A DNA stretch of 64,000 nt from Eleusine coracana subsp. coracana (taxonomy: Eukaryota; Streptophyta; Magnoliopsida; Poales; Poaceae): NCBI GenBank assembly GCA_032690845.1, contig CM064432.1, positions 58,464,071 to 58,528,070 on the forward strand, given 5' to 3'. The position numbers and the translations under genes were made by a program. Below the pieces are notes generated by a model. That model saw only the letters and a program-made list of their open reading frames with translations. It was not told the origin of the DNA and did no database searches. This document shows positions 47,451 to 58,460 of this stretch, in pieces. Numbering within the stretch: position 1 is the first letter of the stretch; each line of letters begins with the position of its first letter.

Positions 47451-48804
47451 TGTAAGTTTCATGACCATTGATGATTGAATCCCCGTGGTATGGATATTTT
47501 GGTGATAGATGACAACTATGAAATTGTGGGCTAACATCTACACGAGTGTTGTCTATGTAGAAATCATCTCTTAACTCTATTACAAAGCATATGGATGATA
47601 GTGTCCTTGGCGATTGATGACAATGACCACAAGCATGGAGGCTTGTGAACTTGATGGAGTCTAAGGGTTGATAGAGATGGATCAAAGCGGAGGACAAGCT
47701 ATGGTGCAAGTGTTTGGAACACTTGAGTAGTTGTTTGGGCTTTAAGTGCATAGGAAAAACCGGACTATCAAGAGGGTTTAGGTCATTCTCTTAGGTCATG
47801 TCTAGTCGGTGATGTGCAAGGTTGCTCGGTGAAATCACAGGTACTAGGTGATAGTGGAGAATCCAAGGAGTTGTTCGGAGAAGCCGGGAAACCAAGTCAA
47901 GCGAGGACAACAAGTTTCAGCTTCTGGACGTAGTGACCGGATAGAGGGGTCAGAGGTGACCGGACTGTACGGTCACTATGTGGAGTTTTCCAGGATTTAG
48001 CACGAGGAGCAAGGACTCTGACTGCAGGAGAGTCCATACAGACCAGATGGTCCGGTTTGCTGACCGGACGGTCCGATCAGTAGGAGTGCAGGAACGACAG
48101 AGAGGTTGCAATTTACGGACCTTCCTGGAATGGAGAGAGAAAGTGGACCGGACGGTTCGGTCCAGTGACTGGACAGTCCGGTCAGCAAGAGTTCAGCAGT
48201 GGGCGGAGCCGTTGGGCTTGGGATTGAAGTGACCAGACGGTCCGGTAAGGTACTGACCGGACTGTACGGTCAGTAGGCCCAGAAATCTAATTTCGTGGAG
48301 CAACGACTAGTTTGAGGTTGGGAGCCTATTTAACTTTGTTGCTGGGGTTTTTGTGACCTCTCTTGGCCAGAGGAATACCTGAGACCATTTGGTAAGGTCT
48401 AAGAGGAATTGAGGAGAGCACTAGGAGAGGATATTGGATATCTTGAGAGTGCTAGTGAGAGTAACAAGGAGCAACCTTGCACATCTAAGGCTAGGGTGTC
48501 ATTGAGGATGTGATCTAGGTTGTTACTCTTGGTCTATGGTGAGACCTAAACCGGTTAGGTGTCGATGATCGAGCCTATCATGATTGGTTGTGAAGGCATC
48601 ACAAGTTTGTACACGGTTTGAGCCCGCCGTTGGAAGGGGCATCAATACTGAGTGCATGTGCCGGCTCGGGGAGTACGACACGTTCTCGAGGGAGGCGAGC
48701 TTGTGCTTTGTGCAGAAGTGACGCACACCATGTCTTCACTCGAGTAGTGATTGCGGGCTCGTGGGCGAGAACTCCACTTGGTGGTGGGAGGGACCAAGAA
48801 CTCC
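47451..48804 (+). repeat. 3-prime LTR of the Copia-type element, first part
   Basis: Co-linear with 38730 to about 40060. Breaks off after GGGACCAAGAACTCC, where Gypsy integrase sequence begins. Confidence 0.9.
47931..48276. repeat. Palindrome cluster in the 3-prime LTR
   Basis: Same order of CCGGAC-n-GTCCGG palindromes as in the 5-prime LTR, with scattered point differences. Confidence 0.85.
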
Positions 48805-49646
48805 ACTATATTGAGAGCTATTTTGAAGAAAAATTTGAAGCAATGGGAAGAATTTTTGCCTCATGTTAAGTTTGCATATAATCGGGCAACACATTCTACT
48901 ACCAAGGTATGTCCTTTCAAGGTAGTGTATAGTTTTGATCCCCGTACTCCACTTGATATACTTCCTCTACCTATTCATGATAGAGTTCATGTTGATGCTA
49001 AGGAACGTGCTGAATTTATTTTGAAAATATATGAGACCACTAGACTTAGCATTGAAAAGATGAATGACAAGTATAAAATTGCTGGTAGTAAAGGTAAAAT
49101 AGAAGTAAAACTTGATGTAGGAGATTTAGTATGGTTACACTTGAGAAAAGATAGATTTTCAGATTTGAGAAAGTTTAAATTAATGCCTAGAGCTGATGGT
49201 CCTTTCAAAATAATTGAGAAGATTAATGATAATACATACAAACTTGAGTTGCCTTCCGAGTTCGGGGCTAGTTCTACTTTTAACATTTCAGATTTGAAAC
49301 CATACTTGGGAGAAGAGAATGAGCTTGAGTCGAGAACGACTCCACTTCAAGAGGGGGAGGATGATGAGAACATCACTCCTAAGGATACATGCAACACTCG
49401 TCCAATTCTGGACTTGCAAGGTCCAATGACTAGAGCTCGTGCACGACGACTAAATTTAGAGGTGAGCTCGTTTCTACGTTCTTTATTATATGTCACTTTT
49501 GAGAATGATTTGCTACCTAATGATTATATTGTAATTAGAAACCATGGAGAGGACCAGGAGATGACGGGAGTAGGACTTGGAGACGTGGAGGACCAGCAAG
49601 GACGTGGAAGCCAAGGTGGAGGCCCAAACAAAATCGACTTCGAGTC
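48805..49646 (+). pseudogene. Gypsy integrase C-terminal fragment (copy A)
   Basis: Open for about 280 codons in the frame running into the LTR. Shows the integrase C-terminal region (VGDLVWLHLRKDRF, RADGPFKIIEKINDNTYKL, FNISDLKPYL) and an acidic tail. It lacks the zinc finger and catalytic core. Confidence 0.85.
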
Positions 49647-50260
49647 TGTTTTGGGGCTCAGGACCAAACTACACTTAAACGGAAGCTCAGGACGCATACG
49701 GACTCGGATTTGGACGTTCTACATATGCACATAAAGATAAGAAGAATACCTTTCCAATACCACCAGTCTCATATCAAAATTCATCCGGAGTCATCGGAAA
49801 TCGTCGAAACAAGAGAGGGTCCAGAATCTGTTTTGATGCTACATCGCCTATTTTTGGCCTTTGGGCTTTGTATCTAGTTGAGCCCAATTAGGGGCGTGTC
49901 TAGAGGGTCTTGCATGACTCTAGGGTCTTCATATATAGCCGCCACCGCACCATGAGGATTCGAGTTTTGCGTAGATTATTTTGTTCATAACAGTTTTACC
50001 GTCATCACGATTTGTGAGACCCCAACTTGGTGAGATTCATAATACATCTGCAATTGTGTTGCATTCTTTTTTGTTCTTGCTTGTATTTTTGATTCGCAGG
50101 CAGGTCAATCATTTTAGAACAGTTGATAACCAGAGGAGATGTCGTGCTGTGATTGTGAGGTTTAGAACGTGTTGTTCTGAAGCCGGATCGATTTGTGTGT
50201 CGCTTCCGACCAAATCAACGTATCCAGAACCTTTCAGAAGATCGGGAATCCTTGTCCACA
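49647..50260 (+). repeat. Gypsy LTR A
   Basis: 614 bp, begins TGTTTTGGGGCTC and ends GTCCACA. Followed at 50266-50278 by TGGTAATCAGAGC, a one-base-variant primer-binding site. Confidence 0.75.
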
Positions 50261-51497
50261 TAAAATGGTAATCAGAGCTTCAGGTGCATCGTCAGATTCG
50301 CACTACCCTTAGTTAATTTCATTTTGTGTTCATCCTATCGTCCACCGAAAAGCCCCAAAAAATTTTCCCTCCGCCCAAAACTACGTGTTTAGCTTCTGCA
50401 TATTTTAATTTCAGAGTCTATAGTGTTGAGTTTGTGCCCTAGTTCTTGTTTAGTCGCTGATTTAGTTTGTGTTTTTGTCGTCAGTAGTGTTTTCCTTGCA
50501 ACCCTAGCCGCCATCCCCTTCACCATCCTCTGTTTTGTTGGCCTTTTGTGCTAGGGTTGATTGATCGACACAGCTAGCCTAGTCCCACCCTAATCCCACC
50601 CTAAACACACCGTCAACACCAAGGATATAAATTCACTTTCCGCTGCCTTCACGCTGTAAAAAAAAAATCCTACCCGATTCCAAACCCGACCCCAAACCCG
50701 ACTTGGGTTTCGCCTCGGGTTTCTAGAAAACCCGACTCCGATCCCCTTCGGTAAAACGGGTATAACTTTTCACTCGGTTATCCGTTTTGGCTGAAATTTT
50801 TACAGGAGATTCTTTACTCAAAGTTGAGCATACCCACACTTGGCTACGCCCTGTGTGCTCTCGTCAAAAAATTTAAAAAAATTAGAAAGATAAAAAAAAT
50901 TAATTTAAATTTAAACCCGACATTTTCTACAAATTCAAGATTTTCTGTAGGCCACATCCTACCTCTGTTTGAGCTGAAATTTTTCATGGATTCTCCCCCA
51001 TTGTTAGTGAGTTAGAGAAAAATATCAAAAAAAAAATAAAATCAAAAGAAGAAATTTGGGATTTCTATTAGTGCTACATCTAGCCCCTAAAATTTCTGGA
51101 TTTGGCTATTTTGCACTTAGCCCCCTCTTATCGCCTGTGTGCCTTTGTCTCCTTGTTTCTACTTTGTTATCACTACTGTTCTAGGACATATTTAGACCAG
51201 CAACTAGGAACAAGTTACTTGGGCACTTATTCAGCTTTACTATCTGTTTTTGATTTGTGTGCCACTCACATATATATATTTTTCATCCTAGCTCTACATA
51301 TTTCTTCTGGACAGCACATAGGTTCTTTTGTGACCCTTGCAATCGTGAAACACACCTCCCTGATATCCTTTATTTTGCTTTTCAGAATTTTATAAGAGTT
51401 TTGTAAGGAGTTTCCTTTTGCTGTGTTGAGAGGCACCAAGGCTTAGCTGTTTTGTAGAAATAACCTTCACTGTTTGTTTCCTGTTTTGGTGTTTGTG
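50261..51497 (+). other. Gypsy 5-prime untranslated region
   Basis: Non-coding leader between LTR A and the remaining pol ORF, containing a tandem-like CCCGA stretch near 50675-50745. Confidence 0.6.
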
Positions 51498-52037
51498 ATG
51501 GCAGGAAGTGACGACGAGAGATGGTTTCACCCTCGAATAAAACTTGGAGATGAATGGAAAACATCTTTCAAAACCAAATTCGGATTATATGAGTGGTTAG
51601 TAATGCCTTTCGGTTTAACTAATGCACCTAGTACTTTTATGCGCTTGATGAATGAGGTTTTAAGAGCTTTTATTGGTAAATTTGTGGTAGTTTACTTTGA
51701 TGATATCTTGATTTATAGCAAATCCATAGATGAACATATGAATCATTTGCGTCATGTTTTTTATGCTTTACAAGATGCACGTTTATTTGGTAACCTTGAG
51801 AAATGCACCTTTTGTACGGATCGAGTCTCTTTTCTTGGCTATGTTGTGACTCCACAGGGAATTAAGGTGGATAAGGCGAAGATTGAAACCATAAAGAGCT
51901 GGCATGTACCAAAAACTATCACACATGTGAGGAGTTTTCTTGGTCTTGCAGGTTTCTACCGCCGCTTTGTCAAAGATTTCAGCATCATTGCTACACCTTT
52001 GCAAGAGTTGACAAAGAAGGGCGTTGTTTTCCATTAG
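51498..52037 (+). pseudogene. Gypsy Gag-start/reverse transcriptase in-frame fusion
   Basis: About 11 residues resembling an ORF start (MAGSDDERWFH) are joined directly to the middle of the reverse transcriptase (KLGDEWKTSFKTKFGLYEW, then VVVYFDDILIYS with the catalytic Y-F-D-D at 51693-51704). Gag, protease and the start of reverse transcriptase are deleted. The frame stops at TAG 52035-52037. Confidence 0.75.
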
Positions 52038-53838
52038 GGTAAGGTACATCATGAGTCTTTTGATGCTTTGAAGGATAAACTTACACATACACCATTGCTG
52101 TAATTACCTAATTTTGATAAGATTTTTGAGCTTGAATGTGATGCTAGTGGTATAGACATTGGTGGTGTTTTGATGCAAGATAGTAAATCTGTTGCATACT
52201 TTAGTGAGAAAATTACTGGGCCTATTTTGAATTACTCCACGTATGATAAGGAATTGTATGCACTTGTACGTTGTTTAGAGACGTGGTGTCATTATTTATT
52301 GCCCAAAGAATTTGTTATTCATTCTGATCATGAATCACTTAAGTATATTCGTTCTCAATGTAATTTGAACCGTAGACATGCTAAATGGATTGAGTTTATT
52401 GAGTCTTTTTCTTACATTATTAAATATAAGAAAGGAAAGGATAATATGATCGCTGATGCTTTATCTAGGCGATATACTTTATTGTCTCAACTTGATTATA
52501 GAATTTTTGGACTTGAGACAATTAAAGAACAATATGCTGCTGATGTTGATTTTAAGGATGTATTGCTACATTATAAAGAAGGTCGTACATGAAATAAATT
52601 TATGTTGAATGATAGATTCTTATTTAGAGCTAACCGCCTATGCATTCCAATTGGTTTTGTTCGTCTTTTGTTGTTACAGGAGGCGCATGGAGGTGGATTG
52701 ATGGGTCATTTTAGTGCTAAGAAGACGAAGGATATTTTGGTCACACACTTCTTTTGACCAAGGATGAGGAAAGATGTTGAGTGCTTTGTTGCTCGCTGCA
52801 CTACATGTCAAAAAGCTAAGTCTCGCTTGAATCCACATGGTTTATACATGCCACTTCCTGTTCCTGGGCGGATATTTCTATGGACTTTGTTTTAGGACTG
52901 CCTAGGACTAAGAGGGGGAGTGATAGTATTTTTTTTATTGTGGATAGATTTTCTAAGATGACACACTTTATACCATGTCATAAGACTGATGATGCTAGTT
53001 ATATTGCTGATCTCTTTTTTAAAGAAATTGTATGTTTGCATGGTATGCCTTCTACTATGTTTCAGATCGTGATGCAAAATTCTTGAGTCACTTTTGACGC
53101 ACGCTTTGGAATAAGTTGGGTACAAAGTTGTTGTTTTCTACAAGTTGTCACCCATAAACTGATGGACAAACTGAGGTGATGAATTGCACTTTGGGTACTA
53201 TATTGAGAGCTATTTTGAAGAAAAATTTGAAGCAATAGGAAGAATTTTTGCCTCATGTTAAGTTTGCATATAATCGGGCAACACATTCTACTACCAAGGT
53301 ATGTCCTTTCAAGGTAGTGTATAGTTTTGATCCCCATACTCCACTTGATATACTTCCTCTACCTATTCATGATAGAGTTCATGTTGATGCTAAGGAACGT
53401 GCTGAATTTATTTTGAAAATACATGAGACCACTAGACTTAGCATTGAAAAGATGAATGACAAGTATAAAATTGCTGGTAGTAAAGGTAAAATAGAAGTAA
53501 AACTTGATGTAGGAGATTTAGTATGGTTACACTTGAGAAAAGATAGATTTCCAGATTTAAGAAAGTTTAAATTAATGCCTAGAGCTGATGGTCCTTTCAA
53601 AATAATTGAGAAGATTAATGATAATACATACAAACTTGAGTTGCCTTCCGAGTTCGGGGCTAGTTCTACTTTTAACATTTCAGATTTGAAACCATACTTG
53701 GGAGAAGAGAATGAGCTTGAGTCGAGAACGACTCCACTTCAAGAGGGGGAGGATGATGAGAACATCACTCCTAAGGATACATGCAATACTCCTCCAATTC
53801 TGTACTTGCAAGGTCTAACGACTAGAGCTCGTGCATGA
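52038..53838 (+). pseudogene. Gypsy RNase H and integrase, broken
   Basis: RNase H (52170-52592: YSTYDKELYALVRCLETW, then IHSDHESLKYI) is followed by integrase with its zinc-finger region (EAHGGG…C-x2-C near 52800) and core (MDFVLGLPRTKRGSDS). The last part (53248-53838) duplicates copy A. Stops and frame changes occur at about 52590, 52757, 52893 and 53083. Confidence 0.8.
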
Positions 53839-54038
53839 CGACTAAATTTAGAGTTGAGCTCGTTCCTACGTTCTTCATTATATATCACTTTTGAGAATGG
53901 TTTACTATCTAATGATTATATTGTAATTAGGAATCATGGAGAGGACCAGAAGATAATGGGAGAAGAACTTGAAGATGTGGAGGACCAGCAAGGACGTGGA
54001 AGCCAAGGTGGAGGCCCAACCAAAATCGACTTCGAGTC

Positions 54039-54670
54039 TGTTTTAGGGCTCAGAACCAGTCTACACTAAAACAGATGCCCAGGACGCATACGGACTCGGA
54101 TTTGGATGTTCTACATATGCACGGAAAGATAAGAAGAAGATCTTTCCAATGCCGCCGGTCTCATATCAAAATTCATCCGGAGTCATCAGGAATCGTCGAA
54201 ACAAGAGAGTATCCAGAATCTATTTCGGTGCTGCATCGCCTGTTTTTGGCCTTTGGGCTTTGTATCTAGTTGAGCCTAATTAGAAGCGTGTCCAGATGAT
54301 CTTGCATGACCCTAGGGTCTTCATATACAGCCGTTGCCGCACCATTAGGGTTCGGGTTTTGCTTAGATTATTCTGTTCATAACAGTTTTGTCATCATCAC
54401 GGTTTGTAAGACCCCAACTTCGTGAGATTCATAATACATCTGCAATTGGATTGCATTTTTTTTGTCTTGTTTATGTTCTTGATTCGCAGGCAGGGATTAG
54501 CCTTCTCAGCGAGGTCAATCATTTTAGAACGGTTGATAACCAGATGAGACGTCATGCTACGATTATGGGGTTTAGAACGTGTTGTTCTGAAGCCGGATCG
54601 ATTTGTGTGTCGCCTCCGACCAAATCAACGTATCCAGAACCTTTTAGAAGATCGGGAACCCTTATCCACA
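54039..54670 (+). repeat. Gypsy LTR B
   Basis: 632 bp, begins TGTTTTAGGGCTC and ends ATCCACA, diverged from LTR A by many point changes and small indels. Confidence 0.75.
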
Positions 54671-54930
54671 TCAAGAATCTTTACTACTCCGCAATTGTGT
54701 GCTCTAGTGATAGGGTAACTTGTGCCTTGCATAGGCTAGTATGAATAGCTTCCGCGCATTGCTTTGCATCATGAACACTAGCATGTATAGGGTCTTGGCC
54801 TATTAGAATTGTTTAGGTTGTAACGATCCGTTAGGTTTAAGAAGCGTGAAACTGAAGTTTTCGGATTTGTGGTCGGCTACCCCCCCCCCCCCCCCTTCCC
54901 GCTCCTTTCGGTAGGCCTTCGGTCCTTACA
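54671..54930 (+). repeat. 3-prime LTR of the Copia-type element, second part
   Basis: Resumes homology with the 5-prime LTR at about TCTTTACTA and ends GGTCCTTACA. Contains a 16-bp C-run at 54880-54895. Confidence 0.85.
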
Positions 54931-55036
54931 ATAATAAAATAAACTTTTCTCTTTATAAACTATTACTCACATGGACTCTTGAGTTTAATCTAGATCTTAC
55001 AAGACTATCAAGATTAATGATTCCCCACCATCCCCT

Positions 55037-56070
55037 CACTATGGGTAATCCCCTAGTTGGCGAGTGCCTAAAGCACTTAGCAAAGATAATATAACACTTG
55101 GCAAAGAGTTTTTTTTATAGCACTCAGCAAAAGAAATTCCCTATTTCATGCATCTATCCCCCTACCACTGTACCACACTGTCACTTGAGTCTAGACTCCG
55201 TTTTCAACCCTTTTATATTATACCTCTTTACCAAGTATTTTTTATTGGACACTCAGCAAAGTCCTTATTTGCCGAGTACAAAAAATAATACACTCGGCAA
55301 GAGGTTCTTTGTCGAGTGTTAAATTAACTACTAGACAAATAAATTTTTCTGTGGGCTTCAATTTTTTTCAAAAAATTATCAAACAAATTTTAAAAATAAT
55401 CAAATTTTCAAATAATATAATTTATGTAATCTATGACCTATACAAAATGATTTGAAGTTAAATTCAAATTTGACTATCAATTTGACTCTAAATCTTAACA
55501 ATCATTCTCAACTCTAAGAATATTCTTAAAAGATTCTCTGTTTTATAAGCAACATACATAATAACTTGTGCGAAATATTCTCTACTTTCTATCATACCTT
55601 ACACTTATAATACTATCACATCGTAAAAAATTTCATGATTTTTAGACCTTATTTGTTTTTTTATAAATTAAAAAAATCATTTGGACATACGTTAGTGTGG
55701 TCATTTTTCTTAAAAAACATCAAATTTATTTTTATTTCATGGGTAAGGTCTCAAATTGGGCTAAATAACATGAATACAATTTTTATACTTATTGAATTTT
55801 TTATTTGAGTCAATTGTAGTTCAAATTTAACTTTATAAAAAAATGTTAAAATGTAATTAATTAACTAAATATAGCAATTAAATACAAAAATGCCAAATTT
55901 TAACATGGAGTAACACATGTTGTATGTGGCAAGTAGAAGAGAGGAATTTCAAGAAAAAAACACTCGGTAAACTATTATCTTTGCCGATTGTAAAAAATAA
56001 TACACTCAACTGCGAATAAAATACTCGGCAAAGAAAAGGACAGTCGACAAACATCTATTTTTCCGTAGTG
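55037..56070. mobile_element. Non-autonomous CACTA (En/Spm) element
   Basis: Begins CACTATGGG and ends CCGTAGTG (inverted CACTACGG). It is flanked by a perfect 3-bp duplication CCT (55034-55036, 56071-56073). Subterminal repeats of ACTCGGCAAAG type appear in both halves. At 1034 bp there is no transposase. Confidence 0.9.
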
Positions 56071-56282
56071 CCTCTCATCTTGATAGATGGTGACCAGTGA
56101 GGGCTATCCTCGAGAGTCGAGACCCATAAAATGGTCAAATGTCCCTCGCTTGTTTTTAGTCCAAGTTGTGTGAGCACTCCGATTTTCTCATGTTCTTCTT
56201 TGACAATAAGACTAACAAAGCTGCCAATTAAATTTGGTAGACCTTGCGTAAGAATGATGAAATCACAACCAAATGGATTCAA
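56055..56282 (-). pseudogene. Coding-like remnant downstream of patatin copy 3
   Basis: Minus-strand frame NPFGCDFIILTQGLPNLI…, homologous to the remnant behind copy 2. It reaches into the CACTA end, so the last residues are transposon sequence. Leucine-rich-repeat origin is only a guess. Confidence 0.2.
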
Positions 56283-56530
56283 ATAGAATTAATTGGTTGA
56301 CTCAAGTACATAGAACGCTCAGTTGCTATCAATCAACTTAAACAAGGCCCAATTGTGCAATGCAGGCTAACCTGCCTAGTATAGAAATATAATTAATATA
56401 ACAAAACAAATTAAATAAATTACATGGTTATTTCTTTTTCATGGGATTGCTAGCAGGTTGCTTAGGCTAGCATATTTACTACATTCACATAAATATATAT
56501 TTAACTTTGGTATCCTGGCCGATGCTTGTT

Positions 56531-58243
56531 TTAATGCTTGGCGACGCCTTGCTTCTGAAGCCTTGCCCAACGCTCCTGAGACAGCATCTTGGCAAAACGA
56601 GTGAGCTCCTCCTCGTTGGTGCCCCTGCTTGGGTCCGGCTCGTTCTTGCCGGTCTCGATGTTCACCTTGCACACCGGCAACTTAAGAAGCGCCTTGCCGG
56701 CTTCAATGAGCCGGTTCAGGTTCGCCTTGGTGGAAACGTCGACGGACGCCGTGTCGCCCTTGAGCTCGTCGTCCTGGATCCGGAGGTACCCCTTGTCACT
56801 GTGAAGCGCCTGGAAGAGCACTGAGATGTGGATGTCGACGAGGTCGGAGCTGGCGTGGCTGAAGCTGTCGATTAGTGGCGTGTTGCCCTTGTTGTAGAGC
56901 CAGCTGAGGATGCCCCACTTGCCGGACTGCTTGGCGTCATACTTCTCCTCGATCTTGGCCGTGCCGGTGCCCAGCGACAGGACCATGAATTTTCCGTAGT
57001 CCGCCGGCTTGATAGGGAAGAAGTCCTTGTTGCCCAGGATGATCTGCTTGCTCACATGCGTCATTGCCAGCAGTGTCTGCAACAAGACAAACAGATAACT
57101 TATTAGTCTATTAGTTTAAAAAAACATTTATTACTCAATATTGTCTGTGTTTTTCTTAGATTTGGAAGAATATATATAGCTAGATTGAATCATGTTACTT
57201 TTAGTGTGACATGCTGTGAAAAACCTTGTTGACGCAAGAGTGGCCACTCACCGGATTGTTGGCGGCGACTCCACCGTCGATGAGATTGAAGGCGCGGGTC
57301 TTGCCGTCCTTGTCCTTGGTCTCGAACTGGTGCCCTGGGAGGTACGTCGGTGCGGCGGACGTGCTGATGCACACGTCCGAGAGAAGAGCGTCCTTGGAGA
57401 CGTCGTTCTTGGCCTGCGTGCGCGTCAGACCACATTCACGTAAGAACACATACAAAAAAAAGGCAAACATATATACACGCATTTGATGGAGCTTTATAAA
57501 GGATGGGCTGAGAAAGGGATGGAGAGGAGGGCGTACGTCGTATCTGGAGAAGACGGTGGGCTGGAGGAGCTTGATGTCGAAGGTTGGGATGACGATGTTC
57601 TGGAGCGCCTGGCTGACCCTCGTGTTACCCAGCAACTTCTGCACGATGGAGTGGAGGTACTTGCCGTCGTACTTGGGCCCCATCATGCTCTTCATCAAAC
57701 CCAGAGGCCCGCCGCTGCACAGCACAACAAGTATATATAGGTTTCAGTTCGACTCATCACATGTTTGTTCCCTCGATCCAGTACACAAAAAAACTTGTTC
57801 ATAGATTTATGAATGAATCCTAACCTGACGGAAGGGAAGATCTTCGGGGAGTGCTCGAGGTAGAAGTCGGTGATGTCCTTGGCGGCGAAGAGCGGGCGGC
57901 CCTTGTCGTTGGGCGCCGTGAGCATGGCGGTGACCAGCCCGCCGGTGCTGGTCCCGGCGATCACGTCAAAGTAGTCGGCGATCCTCGCGTCCGGCCCGTC
58001 TATCTCCTGCAGCTTCTCTTCGAGGAACGCGAGGATGGTGCCCGGGATGATCCCGCGCACGCCGCCGCCGTCGATGCTAAGCACGGTGACGATGTTCCCG
58101 TAAGCCGGCGGCGGCGACTTGGGCGTGGCCAGCGACCCGTTTAGGCTGAGCGCCCGTTGCGCCGGGGCCACGGTCAGCCCGCCGCCGGCGGCGGCGCTGC
58201 CGGACCCGTTGGTGGCGACCTCCGGAACGTGGATTGGCGACAT
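56531..58243 (-). CDS. Patatin-like lipid acyl hydrolase, copy 3
   Basis: Four minus-strand exons: 58243-57825, 57714-57537, 57413-57252 and 57076-56531, giving 434 residues with GT-AG introns at the same phases as copies 1 and 2. The oxyanion loop is D58-G-G-G-V-R-G, the nucleophile Ser99 in GTSTG and the dyad Asp245 in IDGG. It is the most diverged copy: the N-terminal linker is longer and Gly/Ala-rich (GSAAAGGGLTVAPAQR), the PDPKEKD loop is shortened to PNDKG, and the last exon starts TLLAMTH, not ALLAMTH. All catalytic features are intact. It lies about 22 kb from copy 2 because of the intervening transposon nest. The start MSPIHVPEV aligns with copy 2; a Met six codons upstream is also in frame. 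Confidence 0.9.
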
Positions 58244-58450
58244 GGCTGCAATCCCCCTCAAATCACCAAACCCAAGCTGAATCTAGCTAGCTAGGTACCT
58301 CGAGCCTCGAGTGTCTGTCTCTGCTAAACAAAGACTCGGGAAGGGAAGACCCTGTTCAGAGAAAAAAGGCTCGTTCGTTCGTTTCTCTCTGGCTGTTGTG
58401 TTGCGCTTCGTGAATCGTGATGTGTGGTTAGGTTGATGCGCATGCGCACG

Positions 58451-58460
58451 TATTTATACT
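58451..58460 (-). promoter_or_regulatory. TATA box of patatin copy 3
   Basis: Minus-strand AGTATAAATA about 210 bp before the ATG. Confidence 0.7.

Larger units (their letters stand above)
48805..54670 (+). mobile_element. Rearranged Ty3/Gypsy element nested in the Copia 3-prime LTR
   Basis: Order: integrase C-terminal fragment (48805-49646), LTR (49647-50260), shortened interior with reverse transcriptase, RNase H and integrase (50261-54038), LTR (54039-54670). The fragment and first LTR repeat the end of the interior and second LTR at an exact 4392-bp offset. The left end starts inside integrase and about 100 bp of the host LTR is missing, so the original left part was deleted. Multiple stops make it inactive. 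Confidence 0.85.
38730..54930 (+). mobile_element. Non-autonomous Copia-type LTR retrotransposon with nested insertion
   Basis: The 5-prime LTR (38730-40392) and the split 3-prime LTR (47451-48804 plus 54671-54930) both begin TGTAAG and end CCTTACA. A 5-bp target duplication with one mismatch flanks the element (AGAAT at 38725-38729, ATAAT at 54931-54935). Order inside: primer-binding site, broken gag, a region with no protease, integrase, reverse transcriptase or RNase H, a palindrome array, an accessory ORF, and a polypurine tract. With no pol it must have moved using enzymes of an autonomous relative. In the first 120 bp of the LTRs I count eight differences, all transitions, so the insertion is not very recent. 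Confidence 0.9.
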
